Part shown: piece by piece, positions 33,373-41,197 of the stretch
Layout of the letters: every line of letters starts with the position of its first letter
Position numbering within the stretch: the stretch's first letter is position 1
Source of the DNA: Pseudonocardia sp.
Lineage (GTDB): Bacteria > Actinomycetota > Actinomycetes > Mycobacteriales > Pseudonocardiaceae
Direction: 5' to 3'
DNA length: 64,000 bases
NCBI RefSeq assembly: GCF_025465255.1
Contig: NZ_JAODNI010000206.1
Location: forward strand, 1 to 64,000
The notes under the pieces: generated by a model
Databases searched by the model: none
The model's input: the letters and a program-made list of their open reading frames with translations, nothing else
Told to the model about the DNA's origin: nothing
Program-made: the position numbers and the translations under genes

Positions 33373-34302
33373 GTGACCGACCGAATCCTGCGGCTGCAGC
33401 ACGTCGAGATCCGCGTCCCGGACCTGGAGCTGTGCACCGCCTACTACACCGAGGTCCTCGGGCTGATCGAGACCGCGCGCGACCAGAAGGACGGCACCGA
33501 CCGCGTCTTCCTCAAGTGCTGGGACGAGCGTGAGCACCACTCGGTGATCCTGCGCCAGGCCGCGACCTACGGCCTGGACCACATGTCGTTCAAGGTCCGG
33601 GACGCCGAGGACCTCGACTACTTCACGGACAAGCTGCAGGCCGCGAGCGTGCCGGTGAAGCGGTTCGCCGCCCGCGAGCTGGGACCGGGCTGGGGCGAGG
33701 CGATCCGCTTCGACTCGCCGTCCGGGCACCTCGTCGAGCTGGTCCACGGCATGGAACGGGTCGGCAACATGCTGCCGATGACCAACCCGCCGCCCCGCCC
33801 GCAGGACCTCGTCGGGATCGCGCCGCCGCGGCTGGACCACGTGTTCGTGATGGCGGAGGACGTCGGGGAGTTCACCCGCTTCTTCACCGAGCTGCTCGAG
33901 TTCCGGCTCACCGAGCAGATCGTGGCCAACGACGGCCACCAGCTCGCGACGTTCCTGGAGCACAGCCACACGCCGCACGACATCGCGGTGATCACCGGCC
34001 CGAACGGCGCGCTGCACCACTTCGCGTTCTGGATGGACGACTGGAACGGCATCCGGGACGCCGCGGACACCCTCGCCTACCACGGCGTGACGATCGACGT
34101 GGCGCCCACGCGGCACGGCGTGACCCGCGGCTACACGACGTACTTCTTCGACCCGGTGGGCAACCGCAACGAGCTCTTCACCGGCGGCTACTGGGTGGAC
34201 CCGGACTTCGAGCCGATCACCTGGACCGAGGAGGAGATGGGCCGGGCGATCTTCTACTACCACCGCCAGGTCAACGAGCGGTTCTTCACGGTGCACTCAT
34301 GA
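33373..34302 (+). CDS. Extradiol ring-cleavage dioxygenase 2 (catechol 2,3-dioxygenase type I)
   Basis: This 309-residue paralogue of the preceding enzyme has iron ligands in PRLDHVFVM (His), GALHHFAFWMDDW (His) and GNRNELFTGGYW (Glu). RHGVTRGYTTYFFDPVG carries the second-sphere residues. The N-terminal module opens LRLQHVEIRVPDLELCTAYY. Tandem duplication may give two substrate ranges, or one copy may now be structural, but both have full ligand sets. GAGGAG precedes the GTG start. The histidine phosphatase gene overlaps its stop (ATGA). Confidence 0.92.
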   Translation: MTDRILRLQHVEIRVPDLELCTAYYTEVLGLIETARDQKDGTDRVFLKCWDEREHHSVILRQAATYGLDHMSFKVRDAEDLDYFTDKLQAASVPVKRFAARELGPGWGEAIRFDSPSGHLVELVHGMERVGNMLPMTNPPPRPQDLVGIAPPRLDHVFVMAEDVGEFTRFFTELLEFRLTEQIVANDGHQLATFLEHSHTPHDIAVITGPNGALHHFAFWMDDWNGIRDAADTLAYHGVTIDVAPTRHGVTRGYTTYFFDPVGNRNELFTGGYWVDPDFEPITWTEEEMGRAIFYYHRQVNERFFTVHS

Positions 34303-35366
34303 GCGCGCCGACGGACCCCCGCAAGATCGACCGGTACGAGGCACCCAACTACCTCGCGAAGTACCGGGACCGGCAGGCCCGCAAGGGCGCGGACGGCAAC
34401 GGGTCGAGCCGGTCGTACGCCGCGCCCGTCGAACCGGGCGCCGCGGAGGAGGCGCCCGACTCGGCGCCGCTCTACCTCCGGCGGTTCCGGGAGCGGGCCT
34501 CGTCCGCGGCCACGGTCGTCGAGTACGAGGGGAAGTCGTTCACCCCCGCGCTCGCCGAGGCCACCCGCGGCAAGGAGGTCGCGGCGCCGGTCGAGCGCAA
34601 GGCGTCGGAGAAGATCGTCTGCGAGATCTCGATCATCCGCCACGGCATCACCCAGGGCTACTCCACCGATGCGGGCCTGACGCCGATGGGCGGCTGGCAG
34701 GCCCACCGCCGCGGCCACGAGCTGGCCCGGCGCTGGGACTCCGGGGACAAGGTCCGGCTCGTCTGCGCGAACACCAACCGCGCCCGGCAGACGGCGGAGC
34801 AGATCCACCGCGGCGCGCTCGACGGGCTGCAGATGTGGGGCCACGACGTCGAGCTGTCGGAGCCCGAACCCATCCCGGAGCTGCGGAACTTCGGGGTCTG
34901 GACCCCCGACGGCCTGCGCGACGTGACGTCCGCGTTCCGGCAGTACCAGTCGACGATGGAGAAGCTCGAGCGGATGGCGATGGGCGACCGCCCGCGCTGG
35001 CTGGTCGAGATCGACCGCTTCTACCGGACCCAGCTCGGCGGGGCGGACCCGATCGAGATGTGGCTGACCATCCCGATGATGTACTTCGAGCCTCCCGCGC
35101 TGTGCGTGCGGCGGTTCTGGCGGGGGTTCCACCGCCTGATGAGCGAGTCGCCGGATCACCGGCGGATCGTCGCGGCCACCCATTCGGGTCCGATGCGGGC
35201 GTTCGCGACCTGGGCGCACGGCTACGACCCGGGCGAGCCCTTGAACACCGAGGAGATCCGGGTCAAGCTCCGCGAGGGCGGCAAGACCGCGTTCGTCTCC
35301 TACCGCAACCGCGTGACCGAGGTGCACGTCCCGCCCGCAGACGAGTTCCCCGCCTGGGAGGCCTGA
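34299..35366 (+). CDS. Histidine phosphatase-domain protein in the dioxygenase operon
   Basis: This 355-residue protein has a charged, probably flexible N-terminal region of about 105 residues containing two similar short segments, NYLAKYRDRQARKG and LYLRRFRERASS. The histidine-phosphatase domain follows, with the phospho-acceptor His in SIIRHGITQGYSTDAGLTPM, the Arg in NTNRARQTAEQIHRG and the second His in VAATHSGPMRAFATWAHG. All catalytic residues are present. It is coupled by ATGA to dioxygenase 2. The target is unknown; a phospho-aryl or sugar phosphate is possible. Confidence 0.82.
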   Translation: MSAPTDPRKIDRYEAPNYLAKYRDRQARKGADGNGSSRSYAAPVEPGAAEEAPDSAPLYLRRFRERASSAATVVEYEGKSFTPALAEATRGKEVAAPVERKASEKIVCEISIIRHGITQGYSTDAGLTPMGGWQAHRRGHELARRWDSGDKVRLVCANTNRARQTAEQIHRGALDGLQMWGHDVELSEPEPIPELRNFGVWTPDGLRDVTSAFRQYQSTMEKLERMAMGDRPRWLVEIDRFYRTQLGGADPIEMWLTIPMMYFEPPALCVRRFWRGFHRLMSESPDHRRIVAATHSGPMRAFATWAHGYDPGEPLNTEEIRVKLREGGKTAFVSYRNRVTEVHVPPADEFPAWEA

Positions 35367-35372
35367 CGCGAT

Positions 35373-36221
35373 ATGACGCTCACCGCCAGTGAAGTCGGCG
35401 CAGCGCTCGAGAACCCACCACCCCTGCTGGTCCCGGACGGTCCCGCGCCGGCGGGCGAGGCCCAGGACGGCCCGCTCCGCTCGGTCGCGATCGCGATGGC
35501 CGTCCTGGACTGCTTCGGCGACGAGGCCGAGCTCGGGGCGACGAAGGTCGCGCAACGCCTCGGCGTCGCCAAGAGCACCGCGTGCCGCATGCTGGCGGCC
35601 CTGGCCTCCGGCGGCCTCCTGGAACGGACGCCCGGTGGCCGGTACCGGCTGGGCCTGCGGCTCTTCGAGATCGGGCAGCTCGCCGTCGACCGGCTGATGC
35701 TGCGCGAGCTGTCCCTGCCGGTGCTCGGCGAGCTGCGGGAGATCCTGCGGGAGACCGCGCAGCTGGCGATCCCGGTCGGGGCCGACGTGCTCTACGTCGA
35801 CCGGCTGGAGGGTGCGGGGGCCGGGACGATGTTCCACACCGAGATGTACCGGCGCGGGCCCGGCCACTCGTCGAGCGCGGGGAAGGTGATGGCCGCGGTG
35901 AACCCGGCGATGGCGCGGGCGATCCTCGAGCGCGGGTTCGAGCGGAAGACGCCGTTCACGATCGTCGACCCCGCGCGGTACCGCCAGGTTCTCCTGCAGG
36001 TCCGGACGGACGGGTACGCGGCCTCGCGGGAGGAGCACACGATCGGCATGTCGTCGGTCGCGGCGCCGGTCGTCGTCACGCGCGGGGACCGGCGGGTGGC
36101 GGTCGCGGCGATCTCGGTGGTCGGGTCGACGTCCCGTGTCCTGGGGGCGCGGAAGGTCGCGGTGGTACAGAGTGTCCGCAGGGCCGCGGCGACGGTGTCC
36201 GCGATGCTCGCGAACTGCTGA
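35373..36221 (+). CDS. IclR-family regulator C
   Basis: This 282-residue regulator has an N-terminal extension of about 35 residues before the winged helix (RSVAIAMAVLDCFGDEAELG to STACRMLAALASGGLLERT). The effector domain shows VLYVDRLEGAGAGTMFHTEM, GHSSSAGKVMAAVNP and SREEHTIGMSSVAAPVVV. It is less like regulators A and B than they are like each other. It starts six bases after the histidine phosphatase gene and is in the dioxygenase operon. A long hairpin separates it from the large oxidoreductase gene downstream. Confidence 0.88.
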   Translation: MTLTASEVGAALENPPPLLVPDGPAPAGEAQDGPLRSVAIAMAVLDCFGDEAELGATKVAQRLGVAKSTACRMLAALASGGLLERTPGGRYRLGLRLFEIGQLAVDRLMLRELSLPVLGELREILRETAQLAIPVGADVLYVDRLEGAGAGTMFHTEMYRRGPGHSSSAGKVMAAVNPAMARAILERGFERKTPFTIVDPARYRQVLLQVRTDGYAASREEHTIGMSSVAAPVVVTRGDRRVAVAAISVVGSTSRVLGARKVAVVQSVRRAAATVSAMLANC

Positions 36222-36229
36222 CGTCGCCC

Positions 36230-36268
36230 GTGCGCGGGAAGTGGTGCCCCGGCACCACTTCCCCGCAC
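36230..36268. repeat. GTGCGCG-type long hairpin between IclR C and the oxidoreductase gene
   Basis: Arms GTGCGCGGGAAGTGGTGC and GCACCACTTCCCCGCAC pair throughout except for one bulged base. It starts nine bases after the IclR stop and ends 26 bases before the next ATG, so it probably terminates the dioxygenase operon. Confidence 0.75.
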
Positions 36269-36294
36269 AGGCCGAACGAAGTGAGGCACGGCGT

Positions 36295-39200
36295 ATGACG
36301 CTCGAAGACACCACCCCTCGCGCCCAGGTCGACTTCGACCTGGGCGCCCGCTACCGCGCCGGGGCCGGTCCCGTGCTGGTCACGGGCGTGCAGGCGATCG
36401 TCCGGCTGCTGGTCGAGCAGCACGCCGCGGACGCCGCGGCCGGGCTGCGCACCGCGTCGTTCGTGTCCGGGTACCAGGGCAGCCCGCTCGGCGGGCTGGA
36501 CAAGACGCTCGCCGCCGCGCCCGAGCTGAAGGAGAGCGCCGGGCTGGAGTTCGTCCCCGGCCTGAACGAGGAGCTCGCCGCGACGGCGATCTGGGGCAGC
36601 CAGGTCGAGGTGCCCGGGCACCCGCGGACCGTCGACGGCGCCGTCGGGGTCTGGTACGGCAAGGCGCCGGGCGTCGACCGGGCCGGGGACCCGTTCCGGC
36701 ACGGCAACATGTGCGGCGCCCACCCGTCCGGCGGCGTGCTCGTCCTTGCCGGCGACGACCCGAGCTGTAAGTCCTCCACGATCCCGTGCATCTCCGAGCG
36801 CACCCTCGCCGGCTTCGGCCTCCCCGTCCTCTACCCCTCCGACGCCACGGAGATCGTCCGGCTGGGCCGCTACGGGATCGCGATGTCCCGGGCGTCCGGC
36901 ATGTGGGTCGGCATGAAGATCACGGCCGACGTGGCGGACGGCGTCTACACCCTCGACGGCGCACCCGACGTCCCGATCACCGTCCCCGAGCTGGAGTGGG
37001 ACGGGCAGCCGTGGGAGTACCGGCAGATCCCGATGCTCGCGCCGCCCGCGTCGCTCGAGGCCGAGGCGCAGATGTACGGGCCGCGCTGGGCGATGCTGCG
37101 GGAGTTCCTCGCGGCGAACCCGATCAACACGGTCGAGGACGCGGCGCCGCACGCGCGGATCGGGATCGTCGCGGGCGGGAAGGCGTTCACCGACGTCCGG
37201 CAGGCGTTGCGGGACCTCGGGGTGGCCGACGGCGCCGTCCGGCTGCTGAAGCTCGGCATGATCCACCCGCTGGACCGCGGGCAGCTGCGCGAGTTCGCCG
37301 CGGGACTCGGGACCGTGCTGGTCGTGGAGGAGAAGTCGGCGTTCGTCGAGTCCGCCGTGCGGGACGTGCTCTACGGCCTCGCCGACGCCCCCGCCGTGAT
37401 CGGGTCCGCCGACGAGAACGGGGCGCCGCTGGTCCCGGTCGCGGGCGAGCTGACGGCCGGGGCCCTGACGGGGCCGCTGCGCCGGGTCCTCGGCGAGCTG
37501 GCCCCGGCCCCGATGGCCCGCCGCGAACCGCCGAAGCTCGAACTCCTGCCCGTGGCCCGCACGCCCTACTTCTGCTCCGGCTGCCCGCACAACCGCTCGA
37601 CCGTCGTCCCCGAGGGCGCGGTCGCGGGCGGCGGGATCGGCTGCCACGCGATGGTCGCGCTGACCCACCGCGAGTCCAGCGAGGTCACGTCGATCACGCA
37701 GATGGGCGGCGAGGGCGCGCAGTGGATCGGGCAGTCCCCGTTCACCACGGCCCGGCACATGTTCCAGAACATGGGTGACGGGACGTTCGCGCACTCCGGG
37801 CAGCTCGCCGTCCAGGCCTGTGTGGCCGCGGGTGTCACGATCACCTACAAGCTGCTCTACAACCGCGCCGTCGCGATGACGGGCGGGCAGGACGCCGAGG
37901 GCGGCCTCGAGGTGCCCGAGCTGGCGGCAAAGCTGCTGGCCGAGGGCGTCACGAGGATCATCGTGTGCGCGGACGAGCCGGAGCGGTTCCGTGCGCTGTC
38001 GCCCTTGCCACGCGGCGTGGACCTCTGGCACCGGGATCGTCTCGACGAGGCGCAGCAGGTGCTCGGCTCCACCGAGGGCGTCACCGTGCTGGTGTACGAC
38101 CAGCGGTGCGCCGCGGAGTCCCGGCGGCTGCGCAAGCGCGGCGCGATCCCGGTCCGGGCGACCCGCGTCGTCATCAACGAGGCGGTCTGCGAGGGCTGCG
38201 GGGACTGCGGCGTGAAGTCCAACTGCCTGTCCGTGCAGCCCGTCGACACGGAGTTCGGGCGCAAGACCCGGATCGACCAGACGTCCTGCAACACGGACTA
38301 CTCGTGCCTGGCGGGGGACTGCCCGTCGTTCGTGACGGTGGAGGCGCCCGGGGGTGCCGCGAAGGCACGGAAGGAACGGCCGGAACCGCCGGCCGTCCCG
38401 GACGTCACCCCGCGCCGCGAGGGCGACGTCTTCCTCGCCGGGATCGGGGGCACCGGCATCGTCACCGTGAACCAGGTGCTGGGCTCGGCCGCGATCCGCG
38501 ACGGGCTCGCCGTCCACGGCGTCGACCAGACGGGGCTCTCGCAGAAGGCCGGCCCGGTCGTCTCGCACCTGCGGATCGCCGCGGACGAGGCGGCGCTGGG
38601 CCCGGCCAACCGGGTCGGCAGCGCGCAGGCCGCCTGCTACCTCGCCTTCGACGTCCTGGTCGGCGCCGACGGGAAGTACCTCACCTACGCGTCACCGGAC
38701 ACGACGACCGCGGTCGTCTCGACGAGCCCGGTGCCGACCGGCGCGATGGTGCGGGACGCGACGGTCGCCGCCCCGGACGTCGACGGGCTGGTGGCGCGGA
38801 TCGCCGGCACGTCCCGCGAGGTGGTGCAGCTCGACGCGCAGGCGGCCGCCCAGGCCCTCTTCGGCGACACGATGCCCGCGAACCTGCTGCTCGTGGGCGC
38901 GGCGTACCAGTCGGGGGCGCTGCCGCTGTCCGCCGCGGCGATCGAGTGGGCGATCGAGCTCAACGGTGTCGCGGTCGCGGCCAACACCGCGGCGTTCCGG
39001 TGGGGACGCGTGGCTGTCGCGGACCCGGAGGCCTTCGCGGCGGGGACGCCCCGGCCGGTCGCGGTGGCGACGGCGCCCGGGCTGCCCGCGTCGATCACGC
39101 TCGGGGAGCTGGCGGGGGAGACCCGCCGGCTCGTCGAGGTGCGGGCGGCGCAGCTCGTCGGGTACCAGGGCGAGCGGACGGCCCGCCGGTACGTCGCGGA

Positions 39201-39726
39201 CGTCGTCGCGGTGTGGTGTGCCGAGCAGCGGGTGGATGCCGGGTCGGCGTTCTCCGAGGCCGTGGCGCGGGGCCTGCACCGGCTGACCGCGTACAAGGAC
39301 GAGTACGAGGTCGCCCGGCTGCTCACCGACCCGGCCTTCGAGGCGGCGCTCGCCGCGGAGGTGCCGGGCGGGGCGAAGCTGCGCTACCGGCTGCACCCGC
39401 CGATCCTCAAGGCGCTCGGCCGGGACCGGAAGATCGCGTTCGGGCCGTGGATGAAGCCGGTGCTGACCCAGCTCGCCCGCGGGAAGGTGCTGCGCGGGAC
39501 GCCGCTTGACCCGTTCGGCCGGACCGAGATCCGCAAGCTGGAACGGGAGCTGCGGGACGGGTACCGGGCGATGGTGCTGCGGCTCGCCGCGGAGCTGACG
39601 CCCGAGTCGTACGAGACCGCGGCCGCCGCGGCGGAGGCGGCCGAGCTGGTGCGGGGGTACGAGGACGTCAAGCTCGCGGGGGTTGCGCGGTACCGGGCGC
39701 GGCTCGCGGAGCTCGGAATCGGCTGA
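36295..39726 (+). CDS. Indolepyruvate ferredoxin oxidoreductase-type fused 2-oxoacid oxidoreductase
   Basis: This 1143-residue fusion has the alpha/gamma layout of aerobic indolepyruvate ferredoxin oxidoreductases. The N-terminal pyrimidine-binding part includes TASFVSGYQGSPLGGLDKTL. The ThDP part has YFCSGCPHNRSTVVPEG, GGGIGCHAMVA and MGGEGAQWIGQSPF. An iron-sulfur segment follows: INEAVCEGCGDCGVKSNCLS and SCNTDYSCLAGDCPSF. The gamma domain starts FLAGIGGTGIVTVNQVLG. It would oxidatively decarboxylate an aryl-2-oxoacid to the acyl-CoA using ferredoxin. All domains are intact. It lies just after a hairpin. Confidence 0.88.
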   Translation: MTLEDTTPRAQVDFDLGARYRAGAGPVLVTGVQAIVRLLVEQHAADAAAGLRTASFVSGYQGSPLGGLDKTLAAAPELKESAGLEFVPGLNEELAATAIWGSQVEVPGHPRTVDGAVGVWYGKAPGVDRAGDPFRHGNMCGAHPSGGVLVLAGDDPSCKSSTIPCISERTLAGFGLPVLYPSDATEIVRLGRYGIAMSRASGMWVGMKITADVADGVYTLDGAPDVPITVPELEWDGQPWEYRQIPMLAPPASLEAEAQMYGPRWAMLREFLAANPINTVEDAAPHARIGIVAGGKAFTDVRQALRDLGVADGAVRLLKLGMIHPLDRGQLREFAAGLGTVLVVEEKSAFVESAVRDVLYGLADAPAVIGSADENGAPLVPVAGELTAGALTGPLRRVLGELAPAPMARREPPKLELLPVARTPYFCSGCPHNRSTVVPEGAVAGGGIGCHAMVALTHRESSEVTSITQMGGEGAQWIGQSPFTTARHMFQNMGDGTFAHSGQLAVQACVAAGVTITYKLLYNRAVAMTGGQDAEGGLEVPELAAKLLAEGVTRIIVCADEPERFRALSPLPRGVDLWHRDRLDEAQQVLGSTEGVTVLVYDQRCAAESRRLRKRGAIPVRATRVVINEAVCEGCGDCGVKSNCLSVQPVDTEFGRKTRIDQTSCNTDYSCLAGDCPSFVTVEAPGGAAKARKERPEPPAVPDVTPRREGDVFLAGIGGTGIVTVNQVLGSAAIRDGLAVHGVDQTGLSQKAGPVVSHLRIAADEAALGPANRVGSAQAACYLAFDVLVGADGKYLTYASPDTTTAVVSTSPVPTGAMVRDATVAAPDVDGLVARIAGTSREVVQLDAQAAAQALFGDTMPANLLLVGAAYQSGALPLSAAAIEWAIELNGVAVAANTAAFRWGRVAVADPEAFAAGTPRPVAVATAPGLPASITLGELAGETRRLVEVRAAQLVGYQGERTARRYVADVVAVWCAEQRVDAGSAFSEAVARGLHRLTAYKDEYEVARLLTDPAFEAALAAEVPGGAKLRYRLHPPILKALGRDRKIAFGPWMKPVLTQLARGKVLRGTPLDPFGRTEIRKLERELRDGYRAMVLRLAAELTPESYETAAAAAEAAELVRGYEDVKLAGVARYRARLAELGIG

Positions 39727-39750
39727 GGCCCGCGCGGCTCGGGGCGGCCA

Positions 39751-39799
39751 CCCACGCGCGCGGATCGGCGCGACGCGCGGTGTCGATCGCGCGCGTGGG
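39751..39799 (+). terminator. GC-rich hairpin after the oxidoreductase gene
   Basis: Arms CCCACGCGCGCGGATCG and CGATCGCGCGCGTGGG pair with a single bulged G. It starts 25 bases after the oxidoreductase stop and is most simply its terminator. Confidence 0.65.
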
Positions 39800-39911
39800 G
39801 CAAATCAACGCGCGTGAGCTTGACGAATCCACCCTGTTGGAGTCCCGCGGCGGTCCTCGACGAGGCCCGGCGCGACGGGCGGGCGTTCTACGCGTGACCC
39901 ACGGCACCGTC

Positions 39912-39928
39912 CGTCACACTATGTGACG
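39912..39928. promoter_or_regulatory. CGTCACA-N3-TGTGACG palindrome far upstream of the M23 peptidase gene
   Basis: A perfect 7-3-7 palindrome lies about 290 bases before the peptidase start. It contains GTCAC/GTGAC elements. GTCAC-type elements occur in actinobacterial MtrA boxes, which control cell-wall hydrolases, although those are usually direct rather than inverted repeats. The binding protein is therefore uncertain. Confidence 0.45.
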
Positions 39929-40215
39929 AGTTGCGTACGAAGAGCAGTGGTGGATGCGAAAACGGGTCGTTCCGTGCGCCGAACGGGAACGCCCGACCGG
40001 CGTGTCCCTGCGACTCGCCGGATTCGACCGCTCGGCGCCGTCCACGATCCGGTGGTCCTTCCGGAGGCAACCTCCGCCTCGACGCCCACGTCCGCGCGGC
40101 TACGTTCGGTCCCGGATCACGGCGCGGTCACGAAACGGACTCGAGTCGAACCCCAGTCGCTCGCCCGCTCCCCACGGGTCGTCCGGCCGCCGGTGATCCG
40201 GAAGGAAAGAAAGAC

Positions 40216-41187
40216 GTGGCACGGCATCGCTCCCCCCGGGGCCGTCGCGCGATCGTCGGCTCCTCGCTGCCCGTCCTCGTGACGGCGTCGAGGACCGGTG
40301 ACACGCTCCGGTCCACCACCGCAGGGTTCACCCCGTCCCTGCTCGCCCGCATGGCCGCGGTCACCGTCGCCGGTGGCACGTTGGCCGCTGTGGGCCAGGC
40401 CGCCTACGCCGGCACCCTCCCGGACATCGGCGTGGACACCATGCTGCTCGGCGCCGCGGAGTTCACGACGACGGACGCCGTCGCCGCCGAGGCTCCGGCC
40501 CTGCCCCCGATCGGTGCAGAGGCCCCGATCGCTGCGGAGGCCCTGCCGACCGTGGACGGCGCCGCCATCGCGGCCCTCGCCACGGCCCCGGCCGCCGCCG
40601 CCCCGGTCGCCGAGTCCCCGAACGTCGCGAACCTCGTCAAGGCCGCCGGGCTGCACCAGCAGACCGCCGCCGCCACGCGGAAGGCGGCCGAGGCCGTCAA
40701 GGCTGCGGAGGCAGAGCAGAAGGCCACGGCGGAGGCCGCAGTGCGGCTGACGACGCAGCAGGCGAACACCGTCGCGGCCGCCGTTCCGGCGGCAGCCAAG
40801 GGAGCGGTCCAGCTGGTCGTCGGACGGGTCTCGTCCGGCTTCGGCATCCGCGGCGGCACGCCGCACATGGGCATGGACATCGCCGCGCCGATCGGCACCC
40901 CGATCAACGTCCCGCTGGCCGGCACCGTCATCAGCTCCGGCCCGGCCAGCGGTTTCGGCCTCTGGGTCCGGGTACAGCACGCGGACGGCACGATCACCGT
41001 CTACGGACACATCAACCGCTCGCTCGTGAGCGTCGGACAGCAGGTGCAGGCCGGCCAGCAGATCGCCGAGGTCGGCAACCGCGGCGAGTCCACCGGACCG
41101 CACCTGCACATCGAGGTCATCACCCCGGGCGGGACGAAGATCAACCCGCAGCCGTGGCTGGACGAGCGCGGCTTCCGCTACACGTGA
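40216..41187 (+). CDS. Secreted M23-family metallopeptidase (LytM-type)
   Basis: This 323-residue cell-wall endopeptidase-like protein has a signal/anchor segment near residue 40 (LLARMAAVTVAGGTLAAVGQ, then AAYAG). A long Ala/Pro/Glu-rich region follows and ends in a short helical stretch (KAAEAVKAAEAEQKATAEAA). The C-terminal LytM domain has zinc ligands in TPHMGMDIAAPIG and GPHLHIEV plus TVYGHINRSLVSVGQQVQAG. All catalytic residues are present. The GTG at 40216 (VARHRSPRGRR) follows GGAAGGAAAG, whereas the longer open frame upstream has no such site. It converges closely on the permease gene. Confidence 0.88.
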   Translation: MARHRSPRGRRAIVGSSLPVLVTASRTGDTLRSTTAGFTPSLLARMAAVTVAGGTLAAVGQAAYAGTLPDIGVDTMLLGAAEFTTTDAVAAEAPALPPIGAEAPIAAEALPTVDGAAIAALATAPAAAAPVAESPNVANLVKAAGLHQQTAAATRKAAEAVKAAEAEQKATAEAAVRLTTQQANTVAAAVPAAAKGAVQLVVGRVSSGFGIRGGTPHMGMDIAAPIGTPINVPLAGTVISSGPASGFGLWVRVQHADGTITVYGHINRSLVSVGQQVQAGQQIAEVGNRGESTGPHLHIEVITPGGTKINPQPWLDERGFRYT

Positions 41188-41197
41188 TCCACAGGCT

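Larger units (their letters stand above)
39727..40215 (+). other. 489-base gene-free leader of the M23 peptidase gene
   Basis: No convincing gene lies here. It holds a GC-rich hairpin (39751-39799) just after the oxidoreductase stop, a perfect palindrome (39912-39928), and about 290 bases of apparent 5' leader with several short self-complementary stretches such as GGAGGCAACCTCC. Cell-wall hydrolase genes of actinobacteria often carry a c-di-AMP (ydaO) riboswitch in such a leader, but I could not recognise its conserved core here. Confidence 0.5.

Noticed and set aside
39814-39897. 27-codon frame (GTG to TGA) in the leader of the M23 peptidase gene
   Set aside because: Very short, overlaps the edge of a GC-rich hairpin region, no ribosome-binding site, no recognisable product.
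39931-40215. N-terminal extension of the M23 peptidase by 95 residues
   Set aside because: The extension is Arg/Pro-rich and would place the signal peptide in the middle; the GTG at 40216 has a strong GGAAGG site.
39899-40215. ydaO-yuaA (c-di-AMP) riboswitch
   Set aside because: Position is suitable but I could not recognise the conserved core by eye; left as a question for a covariance search rather than a feature.
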